Source: Orthonyx spaldingii
Taxonomy: Eukaryota; Chordata; Aves; Passeriformes; Orthonychidae
Assembly (NCBI GenBank): GCA_013397795.1
Contig: VZTJ01003238.1
Location: forward strand, 526,229-590,228
Direction of reading: 5' to 3'
DNA length: 64,000 nt
The notes beneath the pieces were generated by a model, which had not been told where the DNA came from, ran no database searches, and was given only the letters and a program-made list of their open reading frames with translations. Both the position numbers and the translations under genes were made by a program. The first letter of the stretch is position 1. The number at the start of each line of letters is the position of its first letter. Below are positions 1 through 12,211 of this stretch, in pieces.

Positions 1-1172
1 AAACTGAGAAACATCTGTGGGAATTTCTGGACCCTCAATCCTGACAGAGAGTAGACAGTTTATGTAAATGCTCTGCCTTTCCTTGACTAACTGGATGAAT
101 TTGTGTGCTTCGACAGCTCTGTGGGGTGCACTATTCCCCGAAGTTTCTCTTTTAACCAAATCTGATGGGACACAGGGAAAGCTGGGAAGTATACACACCT
201 CACACTGCAAAGCTTTTTACACAATAGCCAAATGCTTAGAGTGATACACATGTACGTGCCTTGGACTGAAGGCCTTCAGTGATGAGTTGGAAAGGAACAT
301 TTAATTACTCTATATAAAAATGAGTAATTAAATGCATTTAAATTTGTGATTCCAAGACTGTTGTACTGAGACAACAATGTGGAAGGGCGGTCAGATCAGA
401 AGAGCAAGTCAATAGTTGCCATTCCTTGTTATTGCTGTGCCCTTGTATTGAGCCATTCCAGAAGTCTTTCACCACTTGTTTATTTGGCAAGTAAGGGAGG
501 TAAAGAAGTGCTGCACACGTGTTTTAGCCTGCTTTCAGTGACTTGAAGATGACTGTGTTCAAAAACAATTCAATGTTTCCTCTCTGGAATAGAGGACTAG
601 TCCAGTGGGAAGCAGCAGTCTTTGAGAAAAGTCAGCAATGGCTTTGTGGAACCGCACCACTTACACCAGCACTCAAGAACACACATTGCATGTGTGGAAG
701 AGAAGAGTAGCTCCAGCACACTTCTAATTCAGGTCCTTTGCAGCACGTGGGAAATGGTTATGCTGCTCCTATAAAAGTCTTGGAAGCAATAATAAAGTTG
801 GATGGCAGAAAATTACTACCTTGTTATTGAATATAAACAGAAGGATTGTAAATGTCATAAGATTGGGTTATTAGGTGGGCTAAACTTCTTCCTGAGCCTT
901 AGATTTTTTTCTGATTCCGACTTAGCTGGCTTATTGAAACAACTTCAGAAAGTTCAAAGGTCCACCAAGTAACTCTGAAGATGTGGAAGAGCCATCTGCT
1001 GCTGGAAGTTCCAGATACTCCTTCCAAAGTACAGCAGCAGGGGTTGCAAGCAAAAATCCTTTTATTTATTACTCTAGAAAATTTTCAGAAGAAGCCAGGT
1101 TATGGCTGCCAGACAATATGGGATGTATGAAGTCACCCCTGTGCCACAATGCTACTTCTGCTACATAAAAAA
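1..1172. other. Non-coding stretch, nothing recognised
   Basis: AT-rich unique-looking sequence. No open frame with protein-like composition, no recognised repeat and no RNA gene. The only frame above 60 codons (983-1168) has no recognisable domain. Confidence 0.5.
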
Positions 1173-1574
1173 ATCATAGAATTGTTAGGATTGGAAGGGA
1201 CCTTAAAGACCATCTAGTTCCAGCCTCCTGCCATGAACAGGGACACCGTCCACTAGACCAGATTGCTCCAAGCTCTGTCTACTTGGCCTTGAACAATTCC
1301 AGAGATGGAGCATCTACAGCTTCTCTGGGCAACCTGTTCCAGTGTCTCACTACCCTCAGAGTAAAGAATTTCTTCCTCATATCTAATCTAACCCTGCCCT
1401 CTTTCAGTTTAAAGCCATTCCCCCTTGTGCCATCACTACACACCTTTGTAAAAAGTCTCTCTTGAGCTTTGTTGTAGGACCCTTTAGGTACTGGAAGACC
1501 CCTGGAATGTCTCCACAGAGCGTTCTCATCTCCAGGCTGAACAGCCCCAACTCTGTCAGCCTGTCTTCACATTA
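1173..1574 (-). mobile_element. CR1 LINE, 3' end fragment
   Basis: Seen on the + strand as the reverse complement of a CR1 tail. It opens with ATCATAGAATTGTTAGGATT and GGAAGGGACCTTAAAGACC, then the characteristic stretches on the invalid 'gggacacc...agacca', 'cagcttctctgggcaacctg' and 'ccttgtgccatcactac'. The sequence fits the 3' UTR and end of a truncated CR1 copy inserted in minus orientation. The typical avian CR1 is 5'-truncated, as here. Confidence 0.9.
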
Positions 1575-4500
1575 GTGCAAAGGAAAGAGCTAGAGGGCTG
1601 GTTAGAGAAAGCTGAGCTGGCACTGAGTGAGCTCCTGTATCTTCATGGAAAAACCCAATGTATGCATTTCTCCCAGAAGCAGAAGAGCTCTGCTGACTTG
1701 TTCATGCACCTTCCTGAAATTAGCTTAGGGGTCTTCTACAGTGTAGGATGTGGAGAGCTCCCCAGCATCCTTATGTCCCAGTCCCTAGCTTTAATTAGCC
1801 AGGAACAATCTCATCCTGCATTCTATGCTGCATAGAGAAACCTAAGTGTTGCTTTTAACCCTGCTGGAAGTGAAACATATTTCCAAATTTTACAGTCTCG
1901 CAGCTGGTTTGCAAGCATAGATAAGAGGTAAGCAACAATTAACATACCAGATGGACTTGTATTAGTTGTATTTAGGGCTGATATGCAAGATTCTGAAGAT
2001 TGAAAAGCAATTTTTGAGGCTGCTTCTTCAGTTGAATTCCTGTTCCTTAAGCATGATAGAGACTAAACAAGGTGGGTGTGATTTCTAAGAGCTTTGAGTG
2101 ACTGAGCTGAGTTCTATTACAAAAATAATTGAAGAAAGCGTGAACATGAATAAGGAAATAAAGTTAAGTGATAGAAGTGATATAGGATAATTTATTATTC
2201 CATAAATGTGTGTAGTCTTCAGAAAGATTTTACATTTACATGAAAATAGTTTGAATGTAAAGCTTTTTCTTTTGTGTTTGCATTCATGTATTACACTGTT
2301 TAGAAATACAACATGTATTAACACATTTAATAGATGTTTTGCAGAAGAAGAAGAATGGAACTTATTTTCTCTTCCAAAGTTTTTAGAAAGTATAAGTGTA
2401 AAAAGGGCATTGAAGAGATGGATTGTTGATAAAAACCAATAAATAATGACACTACATAAAAGCAGTAAAAAAAGAAAAACAGAATACAGGATGGCAGTGA
2501 AGATAAGACTGAAAAATGTAGAGGAAAACAGAGAAAGATGATGAGGAGGTGAAGTGAAACAAGAAAAACAAAAGAAAAGTGAAAGTTCAGGAAAAATATA
2601 ACATGTAGAAATTAGCAGAGGATTTTATACTATCGCAGGGAATATGAAAAGGAGACAATTTCTTCCAGAAGAATGGCTTGTGGCTTGACTACAGGACACT
2701 GCTTATTTCAAGGGTGCCATACTGTGATGCAATGTGTACTTTCAAGATTGAAGTCTCCAAAACTGGTTAACCTCACCAAAACACATTGCTGACCTCTCAG
2801 CCAGAACTGACTACGCCAATGCAAAGACTGAGAGTGGATCATATTTGACCACATCTGGCTGGTCTCAGGACACTGCCTGTGTATGCCATAGAGAGGAATG
2901 GGTCCTGCTTGGTCCAGAGCGATGCATCTCAAACTAGAGCAGGTGACTAAAATAGCCTTGAGAAATCATGATTTGAAAGACATCTGGCTGGAAATTTAAA
3001 TACAAGTAAGGTGAACTTCATCACCCCGGCTTCAGCAGGCCCTGGCATGAAGGAAAAGCTGTTTGTGACATTTTGTTAAAGCATTGTTAGTCACCACTGC
3101 CTTCTGCTAGGGCTAGTGTAAATGAGCTATTACTGCATATAATCAAACCACAATTAGGCCTTTGGGGAGCATGAATCTGTAAACAAGTGATGAATGGCTT
3201 ACATTCTCTGTCTCTTTTCTTCTCATATGCTCAAGTATGAGCACTGCAATCAATTTCTCTAATAGATTTTTTTAACATGGAAGTGCACTTGTTCAGTCAA
3301 AATGGCTATTCCATTATGTGCAAAGCTCTGTTTCACTGACTTGTCTTCAGTTAAGAGGACCACTGGCACTTTATAGGAGTCTTTGGGAAACATTTAGGAG
3401 AGAAACAGTCCTATGTCTTTGGCAAATATTGAGGAAGAGGAAGTTTCTTTCTTCCATTCCTGCTTTTCTGTAATTCTTTAGTGAGATCGAGTTGTTGGCT
3501 TCTGTTCCTTGTTCTTTCATATGTCTGGAAATAGATCTGCTGGAGGGAGATGAACCTCTGACAACAGTAGGTTCAAATGCTCCTTGGCCACTTCCAAAGA
3601 ATGGCGGCGGCAGAGGCCACAAGCAGACTCCCCCAGTTGGTCCATGCTGACTATGAAGCTGGTATCGTGGGGAAGCCTGCGTTACTAAAACTCTGACTCA
3701 CAATGATAAGGTGATTAACTGGTGCAAGTATGAGAGCAGGGGTTTGCTAACTCCAGCACAGCACAGGGCTAGCTCTGCTTTGCTCTGAGTTTTCATGGCC
3801 CTGTGTGCCTGTGGACTTGCTGACTCGCAGCTTTCCTAGGTTTGCTATCCATATCACTTCACTTTTCAGAGGATGGACAAAACCCTTAGGCATAACTTGA
3901 GGCAACCATCAAACTGTGTCGAGTCTCTGTCAAACCGTGTTGGGTGGGCACTACATTTTGCATCTGAAGTTACATTAATAATTTATTACCTGACTTCAAA
4001 CAAACTACAGACAGGTAGTGAAGACTGTTGAAGGCATAAATTAAAAAAATCTGAGTAAAGGGTACTGTACTGTGAAAAAGGAAGAGATGTTTTCAGCTCA
4101 TCTTCAGCAGCTCATGTCTGTTAAAAGCTACAGGCTCCTGGCAAAGTGGTATCAGTGAGGGGACCTGCAGTGATCAGAGTTTTAGGAAGAGGGGGCAATT
4201 AGCAATCTGTTTAAAAACACCTTCTCATGCTATCAGTAGTGCTAATGGTCACTGATTTTTGAATACCCAGCTGAAGGCATGCTTCTGCTATTTGCAGTTT
4301 CCTCCTAAGACTGAATTTAAAATGTGACTGAAACCGGAGTTGTGCCCCAGTAGCCATTACTAAATTCTACCGGGACTGATGAACCTGCATCCTTCTGAGA
4401 GCCAGGCTGTGCCCAAGCACAGGTGGGAAACATTGTTCTTACCTAGAGAGCAGAGAAGATTTAAAGCAAAATCAGTCTATACTACCCTAAAATGAGAGTA

Positions 4501-5516
4501 GTTTAGCCCATGCTCTCCTATGTTGAATAGCTCCCTACCCTGGTAAAAAAGTACCTTTGAAATCCCTATGACCTGCAGAGACTGATCTGCAGTGGTTCCT
4601 AACCACTGGGCATCTTCTGGCCCTGGGATGAATTTACAGAGCTGAGGGAGGTACAATGCAGAGCAGGAAAATGTGTTTGCAATCCCACTTACACCTGGAC
4701 ATTAGGTTTCTAGAACGTATCAATGTATTTTGGGGAGATTGAATGTATTCTGTAGTGCCTCTTGGTCTAGGCACCTACCAACCTTTTAATTTTGGATAGT
4801 GCACCATTTCCTTCCTTTCAGGAAGGTGAGGGCAGTATTTGCACTACCAAACTTTTATGTAATAGCTTAGTGAGTAAAACACATAACCAGATATGAGGGA
4901 TTTTTACTTAATAACACCTGGTCCTGGCAAACCCCAATTTTATAATGGATAAACTGTTCCCTGGAGGGTGGAAGAAGGAAAAAGAAATGGAAATGAAAAT
5001 CATATTAGCTTAGCTCTGGTATTTGAACCAAATTACTTTTTTTTTATTAATCTGCCCAATTTCCTCATTAGAGTGTCACAGATTTTCAGACAGCATTGGT
5101 TTTGTCCCAAAACTTGTCTCACTTTTATTTGCAAGTATCACATTAATGCATTAAGGGAACTGTTTCATTTTGTGCTCGCAAGGTGAAAAAAAAAGTAACA
5201 GATTTGTAATTCCCTCTGCAGTCCTTTATAATGAGAAATACTTCAGGAATAGGCAATTTTGAAGAACTTTAATTGCTTCTCCCTCTAGCAAAAAGTCTGC
5301 AATCACGGATGAAAGGGCCCCTCTTTATTGTTAATGAACAGTCAGCAGTGCGAGCTTCTCTAGCCATCCAGTGTAGAGGCCATTGACTCATACCAAATAT
5401 TCTGGTACTCTTATCTACCTGTTGAGAGAGGAACAGCCTTCAGAAACAGCTAATGTCTCCATTCGTGAAACTTTGAATTATTTCAAATCAGTTTTCTCAT
5501 GTTAGGTTAAGTCCCT
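1575..5516. other. Non-coding stretch, nothing recognised
   Basis: No gene, RNA or repeat family could be supported. An 86-codon frame follows directly on the CR1 at 1575-1835 but has no recognisable domain. Purine-rich tracts around 2460-2600 explain the few long frames there. Confidence 0.45.
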
Positions 5517-6482
5517 TGTATTGGGTTTGTTTGGCAAGCGTTTGGTAACAGGGGATCTATAGGGGTAGTTTCTGTGAGAAGCTGCTGGAACCTTCCCCCA
5601 CATCCAACAGAGACAATGCCAGCTGGCTCCAAGACAGGCCCACTGCTGGCCAAGGCCAAGCCCAACAGCAACAGCGCTAGTGCCTCTGGGATATTGTATT
5701 CAAGAAGAGGAAAAAAAATCTATTGTGCAGAAGTAATTGTGGTCAGAGAGAAAGAGCCAAAAACAGCCAAAGGAGAGGAGTGAGAATATGTGACAGGAAC
5801 AGCTCCACAGACCCCAAGGACAGTGCAGAAGAGGGCAGGAGGTGCTCCAGGCACCAGAGCAGAGATTCCCCTGCAGCCCCTGGTGCAGCCCATGGTGAGG
5901 CAGCTGTGCCCCTGCAGCCCATGGAGATCCAGGATTGAGTAGAGACCTACCTGCAGCCCATGGAGGATCCCATGCCAGAGCAGGGGGATGCCCAAAGGAG
6001 GCTGTGACCCTGTGGGGAGCCCACACTGGAGCAGGCTCCTGGCAGGACCTGTGAGACTTTGGAGAGAGGAGCCCACACTGGGGCAGGTTTGCTGGCAAGA
6101 CCTGTGACCCCACGGGGAACCCACGCTGGAGCAGCCTGTTCCTGAAGAACTGCCCCCCACAGAAGGACCCATGCTGGAACAGTTTGTGAAGAACTGCAGC
6201 CCCTGGGAAGGACTTACATTGGAGAACCTGTGGTGAACTGACCAAACTCCCCATTTACTCCCCTGCACTGCTGTCAGGGAGGAGGTAGAGAATAGGGATT
6301 GAAGTTAAGCATGGGAAGGAGGAGGGCTGGGGGAAAGGTGTTTTCAGGATTTGTTTTTGGCTGTCTTTATCTCAGCCCATGAACCTTTCACTCTATTTTC
6401 TCTCCCCTGTCCAACTGAGGAGGGCAAGTGACAGAGTGGTTTTGATGGGCACCTGGTATCCAATCAGGGTCAACCTACCACA
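5517..6482 (+). mobile_element. Solo LTR of an endogenous retrovirus (~966 bp)
   Basis: The stretch begins TGTATTGGGTTTG and ends GGTCAACCTACCACA, giving TG...CA ends. It closely resembles the reverse complement of 8216-9176, so it is a dispersed repeat. The flanks TCCCT (5512-5516) and CCCCT (6483-6487) look like a 5-bp target duplication with one mismatch. Inside (about 6010-6210) are diverged ~35-40 bp units built around 'cccacactggagcagg' and 'ggcaggacctgtg'. No internal retroviral genes flank it, so it is probably a solo LTR, most likely ERVL-like from the 5-bp duplication. Long minus-strand frames inside (up to 184 codons) are artefacts of the repeat. Confidence 0.8.
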
Positions 6483-8215
6483 CCCCTCTTCACCAGGAGA
6501 AACTCCTTCTCCCAGAGATGACATTGCAGTCTGTCAGCCACATGCTGGGGCTAGTTTCAAATTTTATACATGGGAATGTGAGGCAGGAGAGATCTTCCTG
6601 TTAGAGCAGAACAAGAATTATCAACCTAAGTACACTCTGCAACAGGGAGGTGGTACCTTTGCTTTGTTTTTACATTGGGTTACTTTATGCTGCTTCTTTA
6701 GGGGATGAGGGAAGGAAAAACTTAGAGAAAATTACCACAGAATGCTTTTTGGTCATTTCAGCTGAGTCATACTGGGTACAACACCAGACATGAATCAATC
6801 ATCTCCTGAAAAAAGATGTCAAACAAGACTTCCAAAATCCTTCCCACCCTTCCTCTTACAGCTCCGACTTAGACCCATGGTGGCAATATTTGCAAATAAG
6901 GATTCTTTTTAGAGTGAAAGTTATAAGAATCCGTGTATTTTCTTTACCAAAACCAGATGCTGGATCCGTTCTTTTATTATCAACCTTTCTGAGCTACCAA
7001 GAATTCACTGCATTAAGTTTGCAGCCTATTTTCTTCAGCTCTTTCAATTCTGCAGCCCAGTGGAATAGGGTGCCTCACTGCTATAAATTATCTTGCACTG
7101 TACTCCAACCTTTTTATGAAATTTGCATCCCTCTGAGCAGTGTTCAGTTGCCAACCTGTTATCTCCTTTCTCTGGCCCAATTAATTTAGAGGCAATCAAT
7201 TTAATCCTTGAATAGTTTGAACAGATGCTTGCCTTCTTCCAGCTCCTGTCCATCTTTCTCTGAGAGCTTCTCTGTTGGTGATACATGCTGTGTGCCAGAC
7301 CACGTTGCACATTCAGGGGTAGCATTCTGGAAGAATGGAATGGAAGAAGAATTCATGACAGCATCTCAGATAGAAAATAAGCGTTGTCTTCATTTATGTA
7401 AACTTAGGCCAGAGTTAAATTCAACCTGTCCCATAGGATTGACACAGGACTTGTAAAAAACCAATGCAATACCATTCATTTTGCTTAAATAATTTTGTTT
7501 ACAGAATGGCTTTTCACACATCTTGCTACATATTCGTGTGGCTGAACCATTGGGGAGAGAGGAAAGGAGCCAAGACAGTTTTTTTCCTTGAGTCATTAAA
7601 AAAATGATGAGGCATTTCATCAAGGGAAGTTGGTGAGTTCCTGTGCTCTGCAGCAGTACTTTTGAAAGTATGAACCTACTGTCAGTACTTAAATGAACAG
7701 TGTTCTCAAGCTGAACCTTTCAAAAGGAATTTTAAAGAAGGAATTGGTCCAGAGCCAGAAGCAGAGCAGAAAAAAGGATAAGAGCCACAGAGTAAAAAAG
7801 CAGCATGAGGCTCAGCAGTGGGTTGTATTGTGGGTAGCATTGGAACTGGTGACATTTATACAGCAATAGCATTTAAAGGATGTAGTCAAAGGAAAGGGCA
7901 CTTTAGACGGGCTTTGTGAATATGCGAACAGCTGAGTGTCTGACAAAGGCTGATAGAAGAGTGCAGAGTGGTGCACATGGAGAACGAAGGACAGCTACTA
8001 TCAGCTGAACTACCTGGTCATAGCCCACCCAACCTTGACCCTCCCGTGATCAGTACATAGGTGTAAATTGTTGAACAAAATATCAGCACTCCCAAAGCAG
8101 TGGTAGGCTTTTAGTAGCTGGTGAAATACTTGATTGGTTACTACTGGTTTCAATCCCTGTCCTATACTTGGATCCCATCCTCTAAAATCCTGTCCATTCA
8201 TAGAGTCACTGTTTA
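6483..8215. other. Spacer between two inverted LTRs
   Basis: No retroviral gag, pol or env is seen, so the two LTRs do not bound a provirus. The part at 8010-8215 directly abuts the truncated end of the minus-strand LTR and could be another repeat, but I do not recognise it. No gene is supported. Confidence 0.45.
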
Positions 8216-9176
8216 AGATATGGACAGGGAGATGACTCCTCAATTACCATCACATCCTAAATAGACTGGGGGAAGTTAGTTTAATTGATTGCTAGTTAGT
8301 AAGAGAGAAGTAGAATGAGAAAAAAAAAAAACTTTAAACACCTTCACTCTACCTCTCCCTTCTTCCCAGGCTCAACTTCACTCCTGATTTCTCTACCTCC
8401 TCCCCCACAGTGGCACAGGTGGATGGGGAATGGGGGCTGCAGCCAGTTCATCACACTCTTCTTCATCATCATGTCTTTGCCACTCCTTCCTCCTCAGGAA
8501 CAGAACTCCTCACACCCTTCCCCTGTTCCAGCATGGAGTCCCTCTCATGGGAGGCAGTCCTCCATGAACTTCTCCAACTTGAGTCTTTCGTGTGGGACAC
8601 AGTTCTTCATGAACTGCTCCAGTGTGGGTTCCCCATGGGGTCACAAGTCCTGCCAGCAAACCTGCTCCAGTGTGAGCTCCTCTCTCCATAGGGCCACAGG
8701 TCCTCCCAGGAGCCTGCTCCAGTGTGGGCTTTCCACAAGGTCACAGCCTCCTTCAGACATTCCCCTGCTCTGGCTGGGATCCTCCATGGGCTGCAGGTGG
8801 GTCTCTGCTCCCCCATGGTCCTCCGTGGACTGCAGGGGCACAGCTGCCTCACCATGGGTTGCACCAGGGGCTGCAGGGGAATCTCTCTGCTCCAGAACCT
8901 GGAGCACCTCCTGACTCTCCTTCTGCACTGTCCTTGGGGTCTGTGGAGCTGTTCCTGTCACATGTTCTCACTCCTCTCTCTGGCTGCTGTTCAGCATTTA
9001 TTCACTTTTCTTCAGTATTTTATCACCACCATTGCTCAGCTTGCTCAGTGGCAGGTTGCTCTTGGAGCCAGCTGGCATTGGCTCTTTTGGACATGGGGAA
9101 CCTTCTGGCAGCTTCTCACAGAAACCACCCCTACAGATCTCCTGCTACCAAAAGCTTGTCATGCAAACCCAATACG
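8216..9176 (-). mobile_element. Solo LTR, same family as 5517-6482, inverted
   Basis: Reading the minus strand from 9176 gives a near copy of the 5517-6482 LTR, including 'ggtttgcatgacaagcttttgg', 'tttctgtgagaagctgc' and the internal 'tccagtgtgggct' units. Its first bases are changed (CGTATTGGG rather than TGTATTGGG). On the 8216 side it stops before the terminal CCACA block, so the 3' end is missing or replaced. Frames up to 262 codons on the + strand (8315-9512) are repeat shadows without protein-like domains. Confidence 0.75.
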
Positions 9177-12100
9177 CCCACACAGACACAGACATGTGCA
9201 TGTCTGTTGATTAGTTTCTGGGGAAGTTCCTTGGACTGTGTCTTTGTTCTCACCTCGGATTTTGCTGTAGGACTCTATTTTGGGTATTGCATCTTCATTT
9301 TCAGTAGTTACACTCATTTCTACACTTACTCTGTGACAGCTGCTGTGTTCACTGACCTCGGTAAAATTCAAAACAACCTATGTCTTTATTTTTTATTTGT
9401 GTTGCTTTTAGGCCTAATAACACAAAGCTTTGGCCTGATACAGTCAGGCACTGGAATAATGTTTAATACTGTTCTTGCATCTAGGGTCCAAGAACAAAAA
9501 AAAATACTGTAAATGCTGTAATTTGAAGAGATGGGCCACTTAAAATGTGGGAATCAGAAGAGTTGAGAAAGATACAGCAGTAGAGGGAAGAGATTAATGG
9601 CTAAGTTTTCACAAGACTGTAAATTCTCTCTTTGGGACCTGAAGGAAGTGGCAGGGCTATTTAAAACTATCAAGAACCAACTGCCTTAAAAATTAAGCTT
9701 TAAGTGAAATACTAACATCTATGCAGAAATCAATAGTCAGTTGAGGAGCTGAATCCTGATTTTCTGACTGCTAGATAAATACCAACCTATAAATCCTCTG
9801 GGCAGAATCCAAGTCCCTGGCAAAACTCCTATTATCTTCAATGGGAAAGTTTCCATTCTCAATTTTTCCCCATATCTCATATAATACATCACAAATATCT
9901 CAGGTATAATGTATACAAGATAGGAAAAGGAATCTTTCTTGGAAGTCATCCTGTGCCTTATAATGCAAAATCCCTCACAATGAGACCACTGTTGTGGTGA
10001 ACCACTCCCATTCATATTAATGCAATATGAATTTTGAAGTTGTTTTCTGTCTCCTTCCCTATGTTTCTCTGCATCCATCAGGAAGCCACGGAAAGCATAC
10101 AGGTGACATTCTCAACAAAAGCAAGATACCAAACTACTTAATCTTACAGCTTTTGCTTACCTCCATTGGGGAATATGGTTTGTTCTGGATAGTGCACAAT
10201 AGTTTTGCTGTTTGTCAAAAAGCTGAGAAGTTTCTTTAGATAAAGAACAAAATTGATTCACTGGCAAAAAGCAGTTTTACTTCTCCAGCCCAGAAAACTT
10301 CAAAATGTCATATTTTGCTGAGAGAAGAACATGACAAAGAGGAAAATGGAATAAAAAACAAATATAGGACACCTTTGTCATAAAGATTAGAAAGGAAAAG
10401 AACTTTCCTTAAAGGAAAAGCAGGAAGACAAAAAAGAACCTCCACCTTCTTTCCCAAAAGCATCTTCCCAGGTGCATCTTCAATGCAGCAGAACATTTTG
10501 GAAATGTGCTGAGCACAGGCCGGACAAAACAGTTTCTTGATAGTTTGTAATAAACTTTTAAAACATCTTTTTCTGGAACGGAGAATATTCTTATCACCCA
10601 ATGCTTGCAGTCAAGACTTTGCTAGTCTTGTCCAGTCTCCCATTACCTTAAAACAAATTGTTGCACACCCTTCCGTCCCAGGTGAAGCACTGTACATGCT
10701 CCAAAACAACCTCTCTGCACCTTTGGACTTCAGCTTTTTTTTTTTTTCTGCCTCAAATTATCATTGCTGCCAAAATTTATTGTTATTTCATCAATAAACC
10801 TGAACTGGGATTTTTAAATGTTGTAAATTTGTGTTATTTAGTGAACTGAGCGTGCAAATTTAAACTCATGATCTGTAAAATTTTAGCTCTCCTTGTGGAC
10901 AATTTTCTTTCCTGATGAAGGCATTCTGCAATCATCATTGTTCATCATCATCCCAGTCAGTAATAAGAAAAGTTTGCACATCATTATTCCATTGGCCTCT
11001 GGTATCTTATTTCTGGGGGTTTATTGATGTCTTCAAGTTGCAGTCATTTCTCCTAAGCAATTCAAACTTTCAAATTAAATGGTACTATACTCATAGCAAA
11101 GTGATAATCATAATATTTTTAGTGGTCTTTGGATACGAAATCTTATGCTGTTAGGATGATCTTATTTTAAAGTCCAATAAATATTCCTCTGATACATCAT
11201 TATTAAATTTCAAATAAATTAATGTGCAATAAAAATTAATTTAACTGCACCTAAAACTGAAAACACGGAAGCAATAAAAAGGGAATAATAATAATAATTT
11301 TTTTTAAAAACAGCAGCTATCCATTTAACTTTATTGGTTTTATAGATCATTGGTCATGATAGGATCTTCACTCATTCTTGAAACATCTCAGACTGACTTG
11401 TGCATTCTCAGAGATTTTTCTTTTTTGAGGAAAATATCTGGGGCAATTGCCAGAGGGGAGCTTCTACTACTGTCTTTATGGAAGTTTGTACAAATGAGCT
11501 GCACCTTTGTCTTTGCACTGTGATTAGCTGAGATGGTGTCCCAGAGAATCTGCACCATCTTAGGCATCCTCAGGTTGTCCTTGGGGCAGGGACCAAGCTC
11601 ACTTGTAGAGGACAAACACAAGTGGACATGAGATATTGTTCTGTACTCTGAATTAGGAGTTGCAAGAAGTGGCTGGATGAGTTTCTACTCACTCTGAGCC
11701 TCAAAGTCCTTTTTGTAGGACATCTTATGCCGTAGGTTTTGCCCTTGGAAGAACCAGGGCTGTAGATGCCAATCCAGCTTGCACTGGCATCCGGAGGTGC
11801 TGAAGCCCACTGGTTTCAGTGGTGGGACACACTGCTGTGCCATTTGCTGCCAGTGCACCTAATGCTGACTACTCTGTTCTTTCACCAGCATTCTCCTTTC
11901 GCTGTGCATTTTCTCCATTTTGCTGTTTCCATTTTTGCTCTGTCCCCCTTTTTTGCACCAGGGTTCACATTCAGCTGCCACTGCAGAAGTTACCAATAGA
12001 CACTCAAGCTCATGAAAGCTCAAGAGTTTCTGGTTAGTTTTTATTGCCTCACATGCCATACACATAATTATACATGTTGATATACATAACAAGTTTTTTT

Positions 12101-12189
12101 ATACCTTATCAAATTAATTTGCCATGTAAACCTGAACTATAGTATAGGGCCAATTAAACAGGAAAAATATTTTAAAGGGGATTTCAGGG

Positions 12190-12211
12190 CAAACAAACAA
12201 ACAAACAAACC
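12190..12211. repeat. (CAAA)n microsatellite
   Basis: Five consecutive CAAA units followed by CCC. Confidence 0.85.

Noticed and set aside
5700..6268. Two overlapping minus-strand frames of 182-184 codons
   Set aside because: They lie wholly inside the LTR at 5517-6482. Their Cys/Gly/Ser/Pro-rich composition follows the internal GC-rich units, and the mirrored LTR gives similar frames.
8315..9512. Plus-strand frames of 162-262 codons
   Set aside because: They are repeat shadows of the minus-strand LTR at 8216-9176. No retroviral domain is seen.
11388..11621. 77-codon minus-strand frame
   Set aside because: The composition is protein-like, but I find no family resemblance, no splice partners and no promoter. 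The length is expected by chance.
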